The notes below the pieces were generated by a model that was not told the DNA's origin, did not search any database, and saw only the letters and a program-made list of their open reading frames with translations. DNA of 64,000 nucleotides from Halichondria panicea. Its lineage: Eukaryota > Porifera > Demospongiae > Suberitida > Halichondriidae. Location: NCBI RefSeq assembly GCF_963675165.1, contig NC_087390.1, positions 2,278,001-2,342,000 on the forward strand. The letters run 5' to 3'. Each line of letters opens with the position of its first letter. Within the stretch, counting starts at the first letter, position 1. The translations under genes and the position numbers were made by a program. Shown piece after piece: positions 23,133 to 35,644 of this stretch.

Positions 23133-23982
23133 TTAAGCCAGATTCTCGTAAAGTCTATATGGATGTACAGACAAATCACGTTTGCAAGTTTGTCGCCCTA
23201 ACAATTTCTTTCGTTCACTATTTGTTAACCATTGCTGCAAAATTGGCTCAACTGATTTTCGATACTCTTCTGGTGTTTTTGATTGAATGTCAAAGACAAT
23301 TTGATTGAATTCATCCTGATCAACCGTGGGTACCCGCTAGACGGGCGTTGCCGCCCTCCTTCAGGGAGGGTGGCGACGCCCGTCTAGGTACCCGCGGTGC
23401 TGTAGGTTTTCTGCTCTAATACGAGAATTAATAACTGCTTCACCATTAAATATGACATTACACTTCCACCAGCTCACTGAATCGTACTTTGTTGTGTATG
23501 GACGTATACGGTCGATCGATTGATAGTGAAAGGCGTTAAACATTGCATCCATGTGGTATCCTGGGAGCTCAAAATTTGGCTTGGGAAGAGTTTCACTCCT
23601 TGTCGACTGAAAAAAGTGCAAAAACTGCAGCGGGTTGGAAGATCTTGAGAGACTCCTCATACATTCTATATAGATTCTGTGTACTTTTATCCGCAGTTTT
23701 CAGTTGAATATCGTCGTCCATGAAAATGTAGTACCGGTATATACTTTTCTTTCCTTTCCTTGGCTGCTTGGTAAAGCAAGTTTCTTCCAACTGTCCAGGT
23801 TGTAGACTTACTGGAGTTGAATTATGTATTGGACCGACAACATGAGGCAATGATGTGTCATTGCACTCTTTTTGTAACTGAGGATGATTCTGTTTGCGTT
23901 TAGAGTCGTCGGTGCAATTCAATATCATATTTTTCCAAACAGCAGGCTGATGATCTTTACCAATCTTTTCAATTGCAATGAA
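23133..23982 (-). pseudogene. Glycosyltransferase-like gene remnant with frameshift and palindrome insertion
   Basis: Read leftward from about 23982, the first frame gives YYIFMDDDIQLKTAD, where DDD resembles the metal-binding DxD of nucleotide-sugar glycosyltransferases, followed by MYEESLKIFQPA. It ends in a stop near 23593; a second frame then continues with PNFELPGYHMDAMFNAFHY and YDSVSWWKCNVIF, similar in style to glycosyltransferase-like proteins of marine invertebrates. After a palindrome at 23328-23396 the same protein continues in frame (FNQIVFDIQSKTPEEYRK to YRLYENLA) to a TAA at 23133-23135. The 5' part of the gene is not recognised. At least one frameshift plus the insertion make it a pseudogene. 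The family assignment is tentative. Confidence 0.55.
23328..23396. repeat. Perfect-type foldback palindrome inside the glycosyltransferase remnant
   Basis: Arms GGGTACC(CGC)TAGACGGGCG and continuing GYYGCCRCCCTCC pair with each other around a short TTCAGG loop; the left arm has a three-base CGC excess. It is GC-rich against an AT-rich background and interrupts a coding frame, so it was inserted. Confidence 0.9.
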
Positions 23983-24138
23983 ATTAGCTTAATGATCTTT
24001 ACCAAAAGCAATAATTGGGAATGAAATTGTTTGTGTAATTATAGTTAAAGATCTTTACCAATTATGTACCAAATGCTAGTGTGGTATGTTGTATAAAACA
24101 AAATGCGTGAAATGGCTTATAATACACTGAAGAGGGAG

Positions 24139-25648
24139 TTACAGCATGGGTAGGCCCATACTCCATCTGCAGTAGAACAGAGCCAGAGAGAATGAGACGA
24201 GAATGTTAATAGGGACAAACAGGTAGCCAAGATGCCATTCTGTTGACATGGAGATCTCCCTGCATAGGACAAAGGGTGATACAATAAACATTATTGACAG
24301 TGAATAATGATGGATTTGTGCTCGTCCAAAAATCGTTCAATTAGTTTTCTAAAATTAATAATGGTCACCCAGCAATTCCAGTATTACAGTATTCTTTACA
24401 AAACCCTGTCGGGGTTTTACCATTGTTGTGGCTCGGGGATTTACCATTGTCGTGGCTGACGAGGGTCTAACCCTGTCTGTACTGTGTAGCCAGCCTACAG
24501 GGAGCACTCACCCTCTTTTGTGTCTGGGGGGGGAGACGGGTGTGGGGGGGTAGCTGCCGGGTTCGTCTGAGTCATAGAACATGAACAGACAAGTGAAGGC
24601 ACCACACACTGACCCCAGGGCCAGTGCTAGTGGCAATGCTCCTAGAAAGCCTGCAGAGACAGGGAGGGGGAGGGGCACATGTACCTTGTTACTATATTGT
24701 TGTGTGAGGAATATACATATTGACTAAGCAACATAAGAATGGCAAATCCCCCAAAAGCATCTAGACTTAAGTAAGTATCCACAGTAAGTATCCACAGTAA
24801 GTATCCACAGTGCATAGCTCAGTCAAAATTATATGCTGTACATTGAAAATTAATATACAGGCACAAGCAGAGGGCAAATACCTGAGGGCGAGTTGCCTAC
24901 AGGTATATTGCATAAAACACTCAGTCTCATGCTATTATGTGTTTTATATCATGAGTGATGACCCCTTACCAAATCTGCGACCGTGTAATAAACACGGAAG
25001 GGACTGTATGACTTTTATTACACCTTCGTAACCTTGACAACGTGATATAAAGCTGTATACAAATACATGGGTACATAGCCTCAGGGAAACTCACGACTTA
25101 CCGAATAGTGGTTGTCCACCAAAGTAGAAGTGGCCAGCTAAGAGTGATCTGTTGTCAGGGGAACTTGAACGCAGTAACTCATTACTGAAGAATCTGTGTA
25201 TCTCTGTCAGTAGGGGTGGGGGTGTTTTATATGACCATTTTATATACAATGCACAATTTAGTAAGTGGATACTTACCTAATACCATATGTACACACATAA
25301 ACAAAACCTTAGTATTAGGTATTAATGTGCCTACAGGCGTTGTGTGAAATTGTCAATTGATAGCTATGCAATCAAAACACACACACACACTGCGCACAGT
25401 GTAGTCTACATACCGTCTAATGTCAACTGTGTCCATCCGTTGTTGAGCTTTGCCGTGACGACCACCACACTCACACACAGGGCGAGGAAAATGAGGGCTC
25501 CCAATATACCAGTTCTAAATGAGCTACGTCTGTTCTTTGATCTCCAGAAAGTGTAGTGTAGAGGGGTCCTCTTTGTAGCTGCCTTCTCAGGTGTAGGGGG
25601 AAAGAGACGCTTCACCACCTCTCCTCCTTGATCTCCCTTTGAGCTCAT
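24139..25648 (-). CDS. Small three-TM membrane protein, 198 aa, 4 exons (family not recognised)
   Basis: Exons (leftward) 25648-25414, 25203-25102, 24650-24512, 24259-24139, with matching phases. N-terminal 45 residues are charged (KGDQGGEVVKR; RRSSFRTG), then TM1 (ILGALIFLALCVSVVVV), an extracellular or lumenal segment with NELLRSSSPDNRSLLAGHF (possible N-glycosylation at NRS), TM2 (LGALPLALALGSVCGAFTCL), a short loop PGSYPPTPVSPPRHKR, and TM3 (LGYLFVPINILVSFSLALFY). The start codon lies 265 bases from the divergent MINDY4 start, so the two may share a promoter region. I do not recognise a family; claudin-like proteins have four TM helices and a WGLWCC-type motif that is absent here. Confidence 0.7.
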
Positions 25649-25913
25649 TCCGTACAGTCCTACTAGGTAGATTAAAAAGCTCTCTGCGTGTACTGTACTT
25701 CTGCTCGAACACTTTTACTTTTTGAAATAATTTTACAGTTGGTTACACCACTTCGGTTAAATGGAAAGATTAAGGGTTTCCCTGAACTTTTGTCTAGTAG
25801 GCATAATTTCAAATGCTGAATCATTCTCCCTTTATGCTTATCATATCTCGGGGCCGGGACGGAGCTGAGATATTAGAAGACTGCTTGGCCTTGGAGGGGG
25901 TACAGGTCTTGCC
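25649..25913. promoter_or_regulatory. Divergent promoter region between the 3-TM gene and MINDY4
   Basis: 265 bases separate two start codons pointing away from each other. No TATA box at a typical distance is clear. Shared regulation is an inference from spacing. Confidence 0.45.
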
Positions 25914-26508
25914 ATGACTCAGTACTCAGTGGAGGAGCTCTCTCTGTCGTTAGTGAGAGAGTTTCTCAGTAGAAAGGTAAGTTGTGGGTAGACCACACTA
26001 GGTTGCTAAGGGACAATTTTGCATAATCATTGAGCTTTCTTTGGGTGTAATTTATACAGGTAAATTTTAGATGTTTTATGGCATTGGGAAACTTTATAAT
26101 AGACTGTTGTTTATAGATAGTGGAATTGTGTTGGGGAATGAGACAAGATGACATTGCAATATTCATTGCTTTATTAAATCGGGTTAAGAGTGTGTGTACT
26201 ATACGCAATGAATATTTAGTTTTAATAAGCAATGATCATTACCAATGTATTGCACACATATACCCATGCATAAACCTGTAACATACGTTTGTGTTTTGCT
26301 GAGTAGGTCTTTACTGCGTACAGAATTGTACGTACATACAACGTTGATTGCTCACTGCTGTCCCTCACACATACCCCCCATAACACCCCATAACACACAC
26401 CCCATAACACACACCCCATAACACACACACACACCCCATAACACACACATACACACACACCCCATAACACACACACACACACCACACACACACATACACA
26501 CACACCCC

Positions 26509-26566
<58 letters not shown>

Positions 26567-26643
26567 ACACACACATACACACACCACACCACACACACAC
26601 ACACACACACACACCCATAACACCCTGTACACACACACACCCC

Positions 26644-26678
<35 letters not shown>

Positions 26679-26688
26679 ATAACACCCT

Positions 26689-26725
<37 letters not shown>

Positions 26726-29700
26726 GACTGAAGGCAACTCTCACTAGCCTGGACACGGAGGCCCCTCGTGGTGAGAGGAGTATCAGCAATCGTGGAGCGT
26801 TGGCCAAGGCAGTCAGTGTGGAGAGACTCATGAGAAAAAATAAGGTATAGTCAGTGGTGGATATGCTTTGCAAGTTTCCCTACTTACTGCTATTTTTTAG
26901 CTTGTATAGTAAGCTTACATGTACATATATTCTTCTTGTTGAGGTAACAATGATATTGTTTCGCAATGCATTATTGCTCGTCTGTTTCCTTTCCCCTAGG
27001 AGCAGCCTCAACCATATCGCACAATGATTGAAGTGATTGTCCACTCTCTGAGTAGTAAGACCACTACCTCCACCTCTAGATCACATGAGCTGCCGTCAAA
27101 GTCACCCTCACCTCAAGTACACTCGCACACAGTCACAAGTACCACGCCCCCTGGAGGCAACCCAATCGCTTACACAAGTACAACAAGTTCTGATCCTAAC
27201 ATTACTGAACCATCTCGTTCTAATCCACTCTTCAGTAGCCCACCTGTGAGTCGCTTTCAACAACGAACATCATCGGCCACTCCTAGTACTGCGACTACAG
27301 GAAGAGATGCTGAACAATATCCCAGCTCAAGACTTACAACTAATCCAAGAGATAAAAGTGTATTGAAGACAAACCCTGTTGGCTCTAACACACGTGGTGG
27401 TGTAATGCAAGCTGGGTGCAAGACTTCCGGGAAGAAATTCAAGCCTCGAAGTCTCGCCGAGCTCAATTCCACAATAGACAAGCCAGAGACCACGTCACTA
27501 CCCAATGAGACACCAGCTGTGAGCAGTGGAGTGAGTAGACACAGCACTCTGGAGGGGGAGCCTAGGGCAAATACCTTGTTTGGTGGTGTTGCCAGTGACA
27601 TGGACCAGCCGCCAGCTGTACCGTGTGGGAGTTCAACTGCTAAAAAGGTGATTTGGTTTACTGTTGCATGTGACTATATAGTTTGGTTTAGTGATGTCAC
27701 GTCACACCATCCCACCATCCCAACACCCTTACTATCTATGGTGGTATAATTATTTCATGTACATGTACCTAACACGCTTTTCTATTGCATACCTGCCCAC
27801 CTTAAAACCACCTGTGTAAATGTGTACCACCCCCTCATACACATCTGTGTGTCTCTTCCCCACAGACTAGCACAGCTGCTGCTGGTGATCTGTTGGTGTT
27901 TGATGACTTGGATGACCTTGAGTTGGGTGAGGGGTGGTCGTCAGTCGCTCCTCTGTCCAATCAGAATGCAGTATTTCCAAAAGGCCATCCAATCACTGTA
28001 GAAACTGCTCAGGTATGTATTGTTAACCCGAGGCGCGCCACGGGTTATAGTAGTCGGTCTGTGTGTCTGTGTGTCTGTCTGTGTATTCTGAGTCTACTGC
28101 GATAGCACTGTGTTTATGCCATGGATAGCCTCAACACAACAAGGTAGTAGTTTTAAATTTAGCATATTTTGATGTTAAAGCTTTGTTGTCGAATAAAAGC
28201 GAGCAAAAGCTGAACTTACACGTTGGCAGCTAGCTAACTACACACGGCCTTTATTCGAGGCACCCTACGTATTTACAGCTGAAGTGATCCCGTACCAGGA
28301 ACAATGGAAAAGGGTCGCTATAATAGAAAGCTAGAATTGTGTCTGGCTTGCTGTCTCTGTAGCACACAACTAGGTCCTACTCCAGGAGCCATACTTTTCT
28401 GAGACTCCAAGCTTCTTTGCTGTGATCCACAGTGCATATATTTATGTACCACTAAAACTGCATCTGTTTTATTGCTCGATCCTGAGTTGCTGTGCATGCT
28501 AGACAGCTCAATCATACATCACTACATGCACTGCATTATATCACTCTTCTGGTTTCTTAAATCTCAGTCACCAGCCGGCGAGGGTTTGCACTTTAGTGCT
28601 CTAGTTGTAATAATGTCCATGTAAGGTATTCCATTGCAATTACATCATTGTAAATTATGCTGAAATCAGAGGTTGTTTTCAGTGTTGCCTCTTGTTTTCA
28701 TTCTTTCCCTATGAGTTACAGATGTCCATTTTAATTGCTATAGTCATACGTAAGCATAGTCAGCTGTGTGCGTGTAATTGTTTCTCTAGGATTTTTCAGG
28801 GGAGTTGTCAAAATACGCCTGAATGATTGTTTGTTTGAATGGATTGCTGAGAATACAAGAGCCTGTCAGCAGCAGCTAGATAAGGGGAATTTCTTCATGG
28901 ACCCCTGGGTAGTCCCTGGCTTATTCAAAATCCCCCCCCCCCCCCACCACCACCATCATAATTTGGGGAATTCCTTGGAATTCCCATTGTATTTACATAC
29001 TATGAATCAGTTGATTTGGGTATTTATTTACATACCGTATAGCGCGAAATTTTCGAGGGGCTTAATTTTCGCGGATTTCGTGGGTTGGAATTCTACACGA
29101 AAATTAAGTCCACGAAAAGTGTTCGTTAATAAGAATTACCTGCTACATGCAAATATTTAAAGGCGTGGCTTCCGGTAAACAGTCATTCCGCGAACATTGT
29201 GCAACGAAATGGCTTTTAGAGGCCAATCCACGAAATATAAGTGCCTCGAAAATTTCGCGCTATACGGTACTATGAATCAGTTGATTTGGGTATTTATTTA
29301 CATACTATGAATCAGTTGATTTGCTATTTCCTGCCTGATGACTATATTTGCGCTGATTAAATGTACACTGATTTACTATTTTAGTTCTGTTGCAAGACTT
29401 ATTTGCTGGACACGTGTTTTTGTGTTCCTATTACCTGAACTAAAGATCATGTGTCCGACACTATAAGGCTGTATTTAGTATTCATCAATACACATGTACT
29501 GTACAATTATTTTGTTAGTCAACATCATAGCAAAAATTCCGTGATCTCCCGTCATACGCACATGTACAATACAGTGATGTGCCTGAAGTGGTGATATGGC
29601 TATTATATTCAACACATAAATTATAGTAAACTGACCTAAGTGGTGGTTATTATGCCTCGAGTGCGCATGTTGTGAAATCCCTGGGACTCAGTCGGGGATG

Positions 29701-30662
29701 TGTGTGCATGACTTTCATATTCCTTGTTGGGAATTTGTTTACTAGTTATTAATAGTTATTACAAAAGGTTAATGACATTGTGACTTCCTCAATGATAAAA
29801 AAAACCCTTATATCCTGTTTACTGTTGTTGATAAGCAATATTAATACATGTTAATTACAATCATGTGCATGATGCCTACAAGATTTCTGGGTATACACAT
29901 GTTTAATTTGTTTATACATATACAAATGGGTATGATATTCACACTTCCTTCTCATGCACTATGTCATGCACGACAACATTTTCCCATGATCGCGCTCACA
30001 TTCTCCCACACACACACAGTCACTCCGTCATCTGTTGTTCGGCACCTCCAAGGGTCCCTCTTTCAGCCAAGAGTGGAGAAGGCAGAACTTTGAGTTCAGT
30101 GACATACCAGGATTAGAATATGGTCTAGTACAGCACAAGGTAGGGCATCCAATAATTATGTTGAGATTTGTTATGAACAAGCTATTCAGCCCCCTATACA
30201 AATATTTTGTGTGGGAAATTGCTCCCAATTTCTATGTTTACATTGTGTATGTCAGTTGTATGTGCCCCCTCTAATTATGTACATCCTCTTATATCCTCCC
30301 CTCCTCTCTAGGGAGGCCCTTGTGGTGTGCTGGCAGCAGTGCAGACCTTCATACTCAAGCATCTTATGTTCTCTGACTCTAGCAAGCCGCTCAACGAGAG
30401 GTGAGTATATATACACAGTGAGGTGGCTCTTTTGTGACGTGCATACAACTATTAGATAGACCTACACACTACATGTTTACGGACCATACGTGATGGTAAC
30501 AAATGTGCAGCTATTTGTTGTGCCCAGGTATGGTTTTACATAATTATGCTGCATATACAAATCTGTCATTTTGGTCCTTGGTTGACAACAAATCTAAATT
30601 TGTAGGCATCCATTGCCTTTAATAATTATGTTGAATACCTCCCCCCTTACGTAATAGTCCTT

Positions 30663-30754
<92 letters not shown>

Positions 30755-33700
30755 CTCTAGTCCCCGCCCCAGCCCTGATGAGAGGAGAGAGGGTCTGGTG
30801 TCAGCACTAGGGGAGATCTTGTGGAGGGCAGGAGGAGGAAAGAGAGCTGTGGTTGGATTGTGAGTAAGAGTAGGTGTACTGTACTGTACTGTACTGTAGA
30901 TATCTAGACTAGTAAACAATTCTATTCAAGGTAGTGTATGTGCAGTGTGCATTACCAGTACTCGTTGGGGCAAAATGATCAATGATCTCATAATGGGACT
31001 TGTAAATGGACAGTGCAAGACTGAAGGATTACTTGTATATATAAATCACATGGTTAAAAGGATTGTTATAATAATTATAGTCTGATAATTATGGTGGTCC
31101 AACTTATGGTTCAGTTGCATGGTCTTAGGCGCTAGGCTGATTTACATGTGTTGAAATATGAATAATTATACAAACACATTTCAGCAGTTGTGATACTAAT
31201 AGCCTTAATAATAATTTATTACAGTTACAAGTTGCAATACTGGTAGTGTATTGCATTTGTTTGTACTGCCTTCACCTTTATGATGAAATGCTTATAACCA
31301 ATTACTGATATTCAATTATCACAGATTATCATCAGCGGAGACTGGGTATGGCAAGGCCACACCTACGTATAAGCCAGACAACATTACAGAGAGGGTGAGT
31401 GGTATACATGCATCTGTACATACACAATTAACTCTCTGCCCCCTCAATTGCCTACTTTGTTTACCGCCACCGGTATTTCTTCACATACAACCCCCTGCTG
31501 CTGCACCGACCATGTTAACAATTGATGCCTTACACATACAAACATTGATTAAATGCAGTAAAATATTCACACGAAACTGAATCACTATCTTTTTGTTGTG
31601 GTCATGTAGTGTTATCCCCTTTTAAAGTGTACATAAAACAACCTTTTAATCTATTTCACATATGGTACCACCTCGTACCTCACTCCATTGGTTTCATATT
31701 CAATATTGCATACTCACTCAAATTTGTGTGCATTCTTACTGGGTTAGCAATCAGGATTACTTAACTGTTGAGAAATATTATTATTCTACCCAACATTTGA
31801 TCAATTTGTCTTTTAATTCCATGCATCCAGATGATCGAGCATACATTCACGGATAGAAATACAATGGACTCCTTTCTTCGGTCAAGGCTTGCGTTGGTAA
31901 GTCGGCTTATTTGCTTAAAATATGTACAGTCATTATCGTTACTATTGTTTCCACTCCACAAAAACAATTAGGTAGCTATCTGTTACTATTTTTGTAACAA
32001 TTTAAAATTGGTAATAGTGAGGTTCATTATGCATAACACTCCATATGCATAACTTAATTATCAGTACAACGTTTTGTTAAGTATAGCCACATGTGACTAT
32101 AATTAACACTAACCTGTGTTGTACTGTCTTCCGGCTAGGAAGCTTTGAACATGAGCTACACCATGCATGTCAGGCCCTGTATTCATAGCTACATGTGATC
32201 ATATTGTTTTACACTCCCACACAAAATAATGACAATTCCATACCACAAGGCCCGTGAGTGACGTAGTCAGCTGGTTATAATTTGTACTATCTCAGTTTGT
32301 GTCATCTTGGCTTCAAGTCATGTTAGTTACACCATGCACAAAGACTGTTGCTTATGAATCTAGTGTGATTCATTGGGTGTGTTGGCCAAGACAGGAACAA
32401 ATTTGTTAAGAGTTCAAAATTTCTGTTTGTGTTGGCTTAAATTAGTGTAGAGTATTGTTGCTGCATTATTTTATGTAAACTGCACCAGCGTCACATTATT
32501 ATTAGTACATACATGTACAATGGGTCAGAGGGGGAAAATTGAGCAAATGAAAATTCCTCCCGCTGTGTATGCATGCACCGAAAGTGCACCTCAAATTGAG
32601 GGGTCCGGGGGCATTTTCGCCATGCATGTATGTGTGAATTGTTGAGGCTACTTCCATGGTCATTAGAATCATGATGAATCCCGTTTTTCGTACTCTTGCA
32701 CCACCATGATATCAAATAAGAACAATGAGTCATTTCTAAAACAAGCTGTAAATTACATTCATGAATACCTACATGTGGCGTGTACGTTCATTACACCGTT
32801 ATGTAGAGGCCCATTTTCTTTTCTTTTTTGCTAAGCTGTATACCTACAGTTCAGTGCACAGTCAGACCTGTTAAGATCATGCTGCATGTAATAATTATGA
32901 TGTGAAATCATTCGCATGACTTTAATTTGACCTTTGTCACCATACCTTGAGTTGCCAGCTCCTACATGTATATAATACTGTACGTTTAACTGTGTACCAG
33001 TTAATTTAACAAATCTTGTCAGTTGTGCTTAGTAAAGTAAAGCTAACAACTGAAGAGTGAGAATAAAAAGAGAATAGAAATTGTGTTTGCAAATATGAAA
33101 TTAAGATTATTGCTAAATTTATTGCAACAAGGTGTAACAGTTCTGAAGTTCATGTTGCACGAGACTAGTAAGTTATTGCAGTTGCTAAAATTCGAGATCA
33201 CACAAATACGTACTTTCTATTTTCATGTTCATTTGTTTCCTCGGTGGGTGTCGCTCCCTCTCTGTTCTCCTGTCCTCTCCTCGTTAGCAACAATAGCAAT
33301 AAAGCTGCTGCTGTAAACAATACCAAGCCTGCTACGTTATTCATTCTCACTTTTCAGTTGTTAGCTTTACTTAACTAAGCACAACTGATAAGATTTGTCT
33401 GTATTCCTATTTTGAATACCGTACGGTTTTGTAATTGAGTGAACATGGGAATCACTATAATCCATAATCGTATTCATTACTAGATTGTTATGCCTCAATG
33501 CTCATGTTTTCACTACAGCTCCAAGATGGGTCCTCTAGTGGCTGCATACAGTTTCTACTCTCTGTGCTGCTTACCAAGGGAGTCAGTTGGTGGGTAAGAG
33601 GGAGGTGAAGTGTGTGTGTCTTTGTGGGCTGACTGTTATGTCCCACACAGTGTGTTTTTACATGGGTGGCTAGCCAGCCATGCATGAATAATAAACATTG

Positions 33701-35357
33701 TGTGAACTCCAGTTTTATTTTCTACCACACACCACATGTATAGACAAAACACCCACACCCCTCCCCCCCCCCCCCCCACAGCATTCAGTCTGAGATGGAC
33801 GAAGTCAACGGTAGACTCATTGGTTCCCATGGATACTGTACTCAAGTAAGCTACGAACGCTATATAGCTGCTCCTGGCAATAATGATTACCTTCATGTTA
33901 GCTCAAAAAGGAACTGCATGACTTAAAGCGTAATCCTGCCAGGAGTTTATGTCTAGCCCTTATACATGACCATAGCTGTTTCCTACATGTATGTAAAACC
34001 AAAATATCCTGTCAGATGACGTGTATTCTGGTCATGCCCTTCCCCCTCCACACAACACACACAGGAGTTGGTTAACTTGCTACTGACTGGAGTGGCAGTG
34101 TCTAACGTCTTTGATGGGGAAATGAACCTGGGCAGCAAAGGCAGCGAAGAGGTTGGTTAGGGAGTATAGGTTAGAGTTTGGAAGTACATGTACTTTCAAC
34201 TGAACTGAGATCCAGACAGTTCAGCAATAATCATGATGTAGGGAATTCCCCTTGAACCCAATCTATGGGGTCAATAGTATACCGTATAGAGTAATTTTGT
34301 GTATCGTATAGAGTAATTTTCGTGGGGCAAAGTTTTCGTGGTTGAAGGTCTGCAGTGCAAGCAACAACCACGAAAATATTACCCACGAAATGTCTCACTA
34401 TTGCTGAACCACGAATATTTTGTCCCCCCCCCCCCCCCTGGTAATCCCTTGATTATTCTATGCCTTATTGATCATTAATTTTGTTTGTTATTTTCCATGG
34501 CGCTGAATGTAGCACATGGGGGGGGGGGAATACATGCATAACGAAGTCGCTGGTTTTCCAATAACAAATGAATTTTGTTTCTTACAGCTACGTTTGAGAG
34601 GTCTGAGTAAACAGAGTGAAATAGGTCTGCTATCATTATTTGAGCATTACCAGTCGTGTAAGGTAGGGGAAGGTATTTAGGGTGTAGCTATGCACTCATT
34701 TACCACACCTGTACACACGGATGGGTACACCCATCACACCCACCCTCCCCCCACAGGTTGGGAGTAATTACAAGAATCCCATCTACCCTATATGGGTGAT
34801 CTGCAGCGAGAGCCACTTCTCAGTGCTGTTCTCTCATGAGAGATTGCTCCTTGAGAATCCGTAAGTTAATTGCTAAAAGTCTCTCTGTACAACTTTTCTA
34901 TTCATGGTAAAAGCTATTGAGATGTACTTGTATAGAAGAAATTGAGAGAAGACTTATTTTGCTATTCAAAATATGTGCATTATTCATTTTACGGTGCTAT
35001 TGTTATGCCGGAAATGCTATTATGGCTCAGCCTATAATTCTTCCATATCAATGCAGACTGCAAAAGAGATTTGACCTACACTACTTCGATGGTTTGGCTA
35101 ACCAGGACAAGGCCATACGACTGACTATAGGTACGTTGAGAGATGTGCAAACCTCAGCTAATGTAATAGTTCCTCTCACAGACAATGCAGAGGGGAGAGA
35201 GTCGTTGGTGGAGGATGGATTGACCCCACCATTGGAGCTCTGCATTCGGACTAAGTGAGTTTTAAACCTGTTGTGCACTATCGTAAGTATCGTTTGTACC
35301 TGCTGCAGGTGGAAGAGTGTCACTGTGAGCTGGAATGGATCTGAACCAATTTTGTAG
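25914..35357 (+). CDS. MINDY4: MINDY4-type ubiquitin carboxyl-terminal hydrolase (full copy), 689 aa, 16 exons
   Basis: Exons 25914-25976, 26725-26844, 27000-27647, 27866-28012, 30020-30139, 30312-30400, 30761-30859, 31325-31394, 31831-31896, 33519-33589, 33782-33845, 34065-34151, 34588-34662, 34757-34860, 35057-35254, 35309-35357; phases match. The N-terminus has [13 protein letters not shown], the conserved start of MINDY4 (FAM188B), followed by a disordered Ser/Thr/Pro region (about 62-310). The catalytic domain begins near 345: [17 protein letters not shown] has the nucleophile Cys (about 370) in exon 6, SESHFSVLF has the catalytic His (about 593), and [12 protein letters not shown] and [11 protein letters not shown] are family blocks. 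Known function: MINDY enzymes cleave Lys48-linked polyubiquitin in the cytosol. The length is near the vertebrate protein. The intron 12 donor GTTGGT is weak. Intron 4 (2 kb) contains the 5' edge of the block later duplicated. Confidence 0.9.
26365..26723. repeat. Complex (CA)n array with CCCATAACAC units before MINDY4 exon 2
   Basis: CA runs mixed with repeated CCCATAACACACAC and CCCTGTACACAC units occupy about 360 bases ending at the exon 2 acceptor. The long Val/Cys frames on the minus strand are repeat artefacts. Confidence 0.95.
28013..30019. other. MINDY4 intron 4, including the conserved block copied in the array
   Basis: No exon recognised. Bases about 28790-28920 (GGAGTTGTCAAAATACGCCT onward, with 'cagcagcagctagataagggga') recur at about 39205, 41655, 51315/51566 and 55425, so the duplicated units start inside this intron. 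It also holds the transposon-like element at 29033-29269 and a 36-bp tandem repeat (TATGAATCAGTTGATTTGGG...) around it. Confidence 0.7.
29033..29269. mobile_element. Non-autonomous TIR element (MITE), TACCGTATAGCG family
   Basis: Ends TACCGTATAGCGCGAAATTT and, in reverse, TACCGTATAGCGCGAAATTT, about 25-bp inverted repeats with AAAATT/CGAAA subterminal motifs and no coding potential. Related ends occur at 34280, 42888, 53166 and 54734. Confidence 0.85.
30665..30752. repeat. (CA)n tract before MINDY4 exon 7 (about 44 units)
   Basis: Pure CA repeat ending eight bases before the AG acceptor of exon 7. The same tract has different lengths in each downstream MINDY4 copy. Confidence 0.95.
33008..33400. 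mobile_element. MITE with long (about 55-bp) inverted ends in MINDY4 intron 9
   Basis: The left arm AAATCTTGTCAGTTGTGCTT... and the right arm, read in reverse, AAATCTTATCAGTTGTGCTT... continue to match through GTAAAGCTAACAACTGAA and GTGAGAAT. The interior, on the minus strand, reads a short hydrophobic peptide frame ([20 protein letters not shown]) also present in the copies near 53.9 and 58.7 kb. Confidence 0.8.
34280..34437. mobile_element. Degenerate MITE of the TACCGTATAG family
   Basis: TACCGTATAGAGTAATTTT starts the unit and internal arms TTTTCGTGG/CCACGAAAA pair, as in the elements at 53166 and 54734. The right end runs into a C tract, so the terminus is unclear. Confidence 0.6.
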
Positions 35358-35449
35358 TTAATATGTTTTTGCTAGTTTGTATAATTCATGCATAATTATG
35401 ATAATGTGTGTGTGCAGTATACCGGTAACTAGTATAGTACAAGTTGTAC

Positions 35450-35494
35450 TAGCCTCGATTCCCGGCCGCTTCAAGCGGCCGGGAATCGAGGCTA
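35450..35494. repeat. Short foldback TAGCCTCG...CGAGGCTA upstream of TRAF a
   Basis: A 45-base near-perfect palindrome (arms TAGCCTCGATTCCCGGCCGC, loop TTCAA), flanked by direct copies of AAGTTGTACT (one base differing at the edge), consistent with insertion with target duplication. The same TAGCCTCG ends occur at 38157, 50078 and 55174. Confidence 0.85.
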
Positions 35495-35533
35495 AAGTTG
35501 TACTAGACTATTCATGATCGAGTCACGAGTCTA

Positions 35534-35584
35534 TGACATCATTCCAATTATAAACACTTGTACAAGTACATGTGGTATAAAAGG
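35534..35584 (+). promoter_or_regulatory. TRAF a core promoter: TGACATCA element and TATAAAAGG box
   Basis: TGACATCA (35534-35541) resembles a CRE/ATF half-palindrome, and TATAAAAGG lies at 35576-35584, 69 bases before the ATG at 35645. Both elements are conserved before TRAF b and TRAF c, although the sequence between them differs in length. Confidence 0.7.
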
Positions 35585-35644
35585 TGGACACGTACTTGGG
35601 CCTGCAGAAAAAATAGACCAATCTTAGCCTATAAACAAAAACTG

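Noticed and set aside
26222-26873. Long Val/Cys-rich frames on the minus strand
   Set aside because: Translation of a CA/TG repeat; no composition or family support.
27257-27601. 114-codon minus-strand frame
   Set aside because: Shadow of MINDY4 exon 3, whose phase fits its neighbours.
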